A stretch of 5,825 bases of DNA from positions 1 through 5,825 of the forward strand of contig JACQAU010000079.1 in assembly GCA_016194835.1 (NCBI GenBank). Direction: 5' to 3'. A program made the position numbers and the translations under genes. Origin of the DNA: Deltaproteobacteria bacterium. Its GTDB lineage: Bacteria > Bdellovibrionota > UBA1018. The notes beneath the pieces are model-generated. The model searched no databases. It was not told the DNA's origin and saw nothing but the letters and a program-made list of their open reading frames with translations. Each line of letters starts with the position of its first letter. The first letter of the stretch is position 1. Below, in pieces: positions 4,694 to 5,825 of this stretch.

Positions 4694-5825
4694 CTCAAGA
4701 ATTCACTCCTGAAGACCGCACTAAGGCCGCGAACAACATCCTTGAGGATCTAATGGCGGAAAAAGAGAAGTCAGGCTTGCAGTGTCAAGCCATATTTAAC
4801 ATTATGGAAGATGTCAATATAGCGCGGGAGGAGCTGCGGAACAAATATCAGGACTTTGAGATTTTACAGGGTCTGACTCAAACTCTGGGATTCAGTTTTG
4901 ATGTTCGGGCGATCATGAGTTCTATTAGTGATGCGATTCGTAAACTCAGTTTTGAAATTACAATTTCCTATGTTCTGGTCCCTCTGTACCAAGAAAGCTC
5001 TCCTGTCATTGTGATCGATACTGACGAACAGATCGGTGATGAGTATATCGAGTCTATCTACAACAGTATCTGCCTCACATTGAAAACCAAGCCTAATATC
5101 GAAAAAAACAGTGAAATGCTCCGATACTTTATGCCAGGGAGTGTTGGTGATAAGCTTCCTTTCGAGTTTTCGAGAGGAAGTAAGAACCCGGATGTTCGGG
5201 CGTGTCCACAATTTCAAACCAATATTCCTCTCGTTGTTCCAGGTGCGCTGTCTGGTCTTATCAATATATCATCACAAAATCCAAATTGTATCTCTCCAGA
5301 AAGAATGCATGTGGTTCATATGTTGGTTCAAAATGCTGCACAAACGATAGAACGAATGCGTGTACTGGTTTCATCAGAGCAGAGCCGCTTGCAGGACTTG
5401 CTTTCCAACATGACTGACGGGGTTCTGCTTTTCGAAGAAAATGGGCATATCGTTGTGACGAATCCATGCTTTAAAACAATGATCGAAAGTGGTTTCGAAC
5501 ATCACTCGGTGCAGACAATCATTGATGTATTAGAAAACAACCAAGATGAAGAGATCGGTTACAAGAGAGTAAAATTGACGCAAATAATTCAAGGCATATT
5601 TCAAAAAGCAGAATCAATCAGAATTGATCTTTTTTGTTTCAAACAACGTGTATATGAGGTTAACATTGTGCCAGTAAAAAACAACCAACGGGGGGTTTCT
5701 GGAACTGCTCTAATTTTTCACGATATCACAGACAGACGTCGCGTTGATAATTTGAAAGATCAGTTTTTGAATACTGTCTCCCACGAACTCCGTACCCCGC
5801 TTGCAATCATTAAGGGGGCGGCGGG
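4690..5825 (+). CDS. Cytoplasmic GAF-PAS histidine kinase (3' partial)
   Basis: Sensor histidine kinase cut by the right edge; about 378 residues are visible with no stop. Order: N-terminal helical linker (1-60) holding two similar 'NILEDL'/'NIMEDV' segments; a GAF-like domain (about 63-222, from 'LTQTLGFSFDVRAIM' to 'HMLVQNAAQTIERMR'); a PAS domain (about 231-347, 'LLSNMTDGVLLFEENGHIV' to 'ALIFHDITDRR'); then the HisKA dimerisation helix with the phosphorylation box 'VSHELRTPLAII', His365 (codon 5782-5784) being the likely phosphoacceptor. The ATP-binding domain lies beyond the window. There is no membrane segment of its own, so membrane input is expected from the overlapping upstream sensor (ATGA). 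The ligands of GAF and PAS are not predictable. The start follows a modest 'AAACAGG' and is fixed mainly by the overlap. A response regulator would be expected further downstream. Confidence 0.95.
   Translation, partial: MTQEFTPEDRTKAANNILEDLMAEKEKSGLQCQAIFNIMEDVNIAREELRNKYQDFEILQGLTQTLGFSFDVRAIMSSISDAIRKLSFEITISYVLVPLYQESSPVIVIDTDEQIGDEYIESIYNSICLTLKTKPNIEKNSEMLRYFMPGSVGDKLPFEFSRGSKNPDVRACPQFQTNIPLVVPGALSGLINISSQNPNCISPERMHVVHMLVQNAAQTIERMRVLVSSEQSRLQDLLSNMTDGVLLFEENGHIVVTNPCFKTMIESGFEHHSVQTIIDVLENNQDEEIGYKRVKLTQIIQGIFQKAESIRIDLFCFKQRVYEVNIVPVKNNQRGVSGTALIFHDITDRRRVDNLKDQFLNTVSHELRTPLAIIKGAA

Noticed and set aside
4243..4698. Minus-strand open frame of about 150 codons
   Set aside because: Serine/arginine-rich antisense reading of the coiled-coil repeats, with no family resemblance; a shadow frame.
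4864..5467. Several short frames on both strands inside the kinase
   Set aside because: All lie within the continuous GAF-PAS kinase frame, which has recognisable domains throughout.
1..5825. CRISPR array, tRNA or rRNA genes
   Set aside because: No regularly spaced repeats, cloverleaf or rRNA-like segments were seen on either strand.

Overview
This window is a mosaic of accessory genes and gene remnants, followed by a healthy two-gene sensory module. Only a bacterial origin is safe. The RsmB (16S rRNA methyltransferase) fragment is a bacterial protein, and the split membrane-sensor/GAF-PAS-kinase with long coiled-coil linkers is a style common in large-genome Gram-negative and uncultivated lineages. 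I cannot name a genus. Base composition is uneven: hand-counted 60-base samples give about 25% G+C in the AbiEii gene (241-300), 38% in the ParA fragment (2341-2400), 43% in the kinase (4861-4920) and 50% in the RsmB fragment (2761-2820). This fits AT-rich toxin/defence cargo inserted into a richer backbone.

Layout. (1) 1-839, plus strand: an AbiEii-type nucleotidyltransferase toxin cut by the left edge. It is open to base 1 and its family-like N-terminus continues upstream of the first possible start inside the window. (2) 1012-1855, minus strand: a toxin-antitoxin pair, a DUF4258-type toxin gene overlapping an MqsA-type zinc-finger/HTH antitoxin by ATGA. The toxin gene has a one-base deletion in a homopolymer, while the antitoxin is intact. 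A perfect 15-base palindrome lies just upstream of the toxin start. (3) 1856-2276: gene-poor, with a possible gas-vesicle-protein-like N-terminal scrap and degenerate repeats. (4) 2277-3154: remnants, comprising the first third of a ParA ATPase, an RsmB N-terminal fragment on the opposite strand, and a short C-terminal scrap resembling a TumE-type toxin. (5) 3141-3551, plus: an intact winged-helix regulator resembling the antitoxin partner of that lost toxin. (6) 3711-3938: the first 36 codons of a KaiC-like ATPase, ending just before the Walker A loop, and a possible STAS-like C-terminal scrap. (7) 3965 to the right edge, plus: a two-TM membrane protein with a long coiled coil, overlapping by ATGA a GAF-PAS-HisKA histidine kinase that runs off the window.

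The AbiEii, DUF4258/MqsA and TumE/TumA-like loci form a small defence/addiction island in which two of the three toxins are damaged and their antitoxins or regulators remain. ParA, RsmB and the KaiC-like ATPase each survive only as their 5' portions, pointing to repeated deletion. The sensor pair is the part most likely to be working. The KaiC-like and STAS-like scraps before it may be what is left of its original operon. No tRNA, rRNA, CRISPR array or complete insertion sequence was seen.
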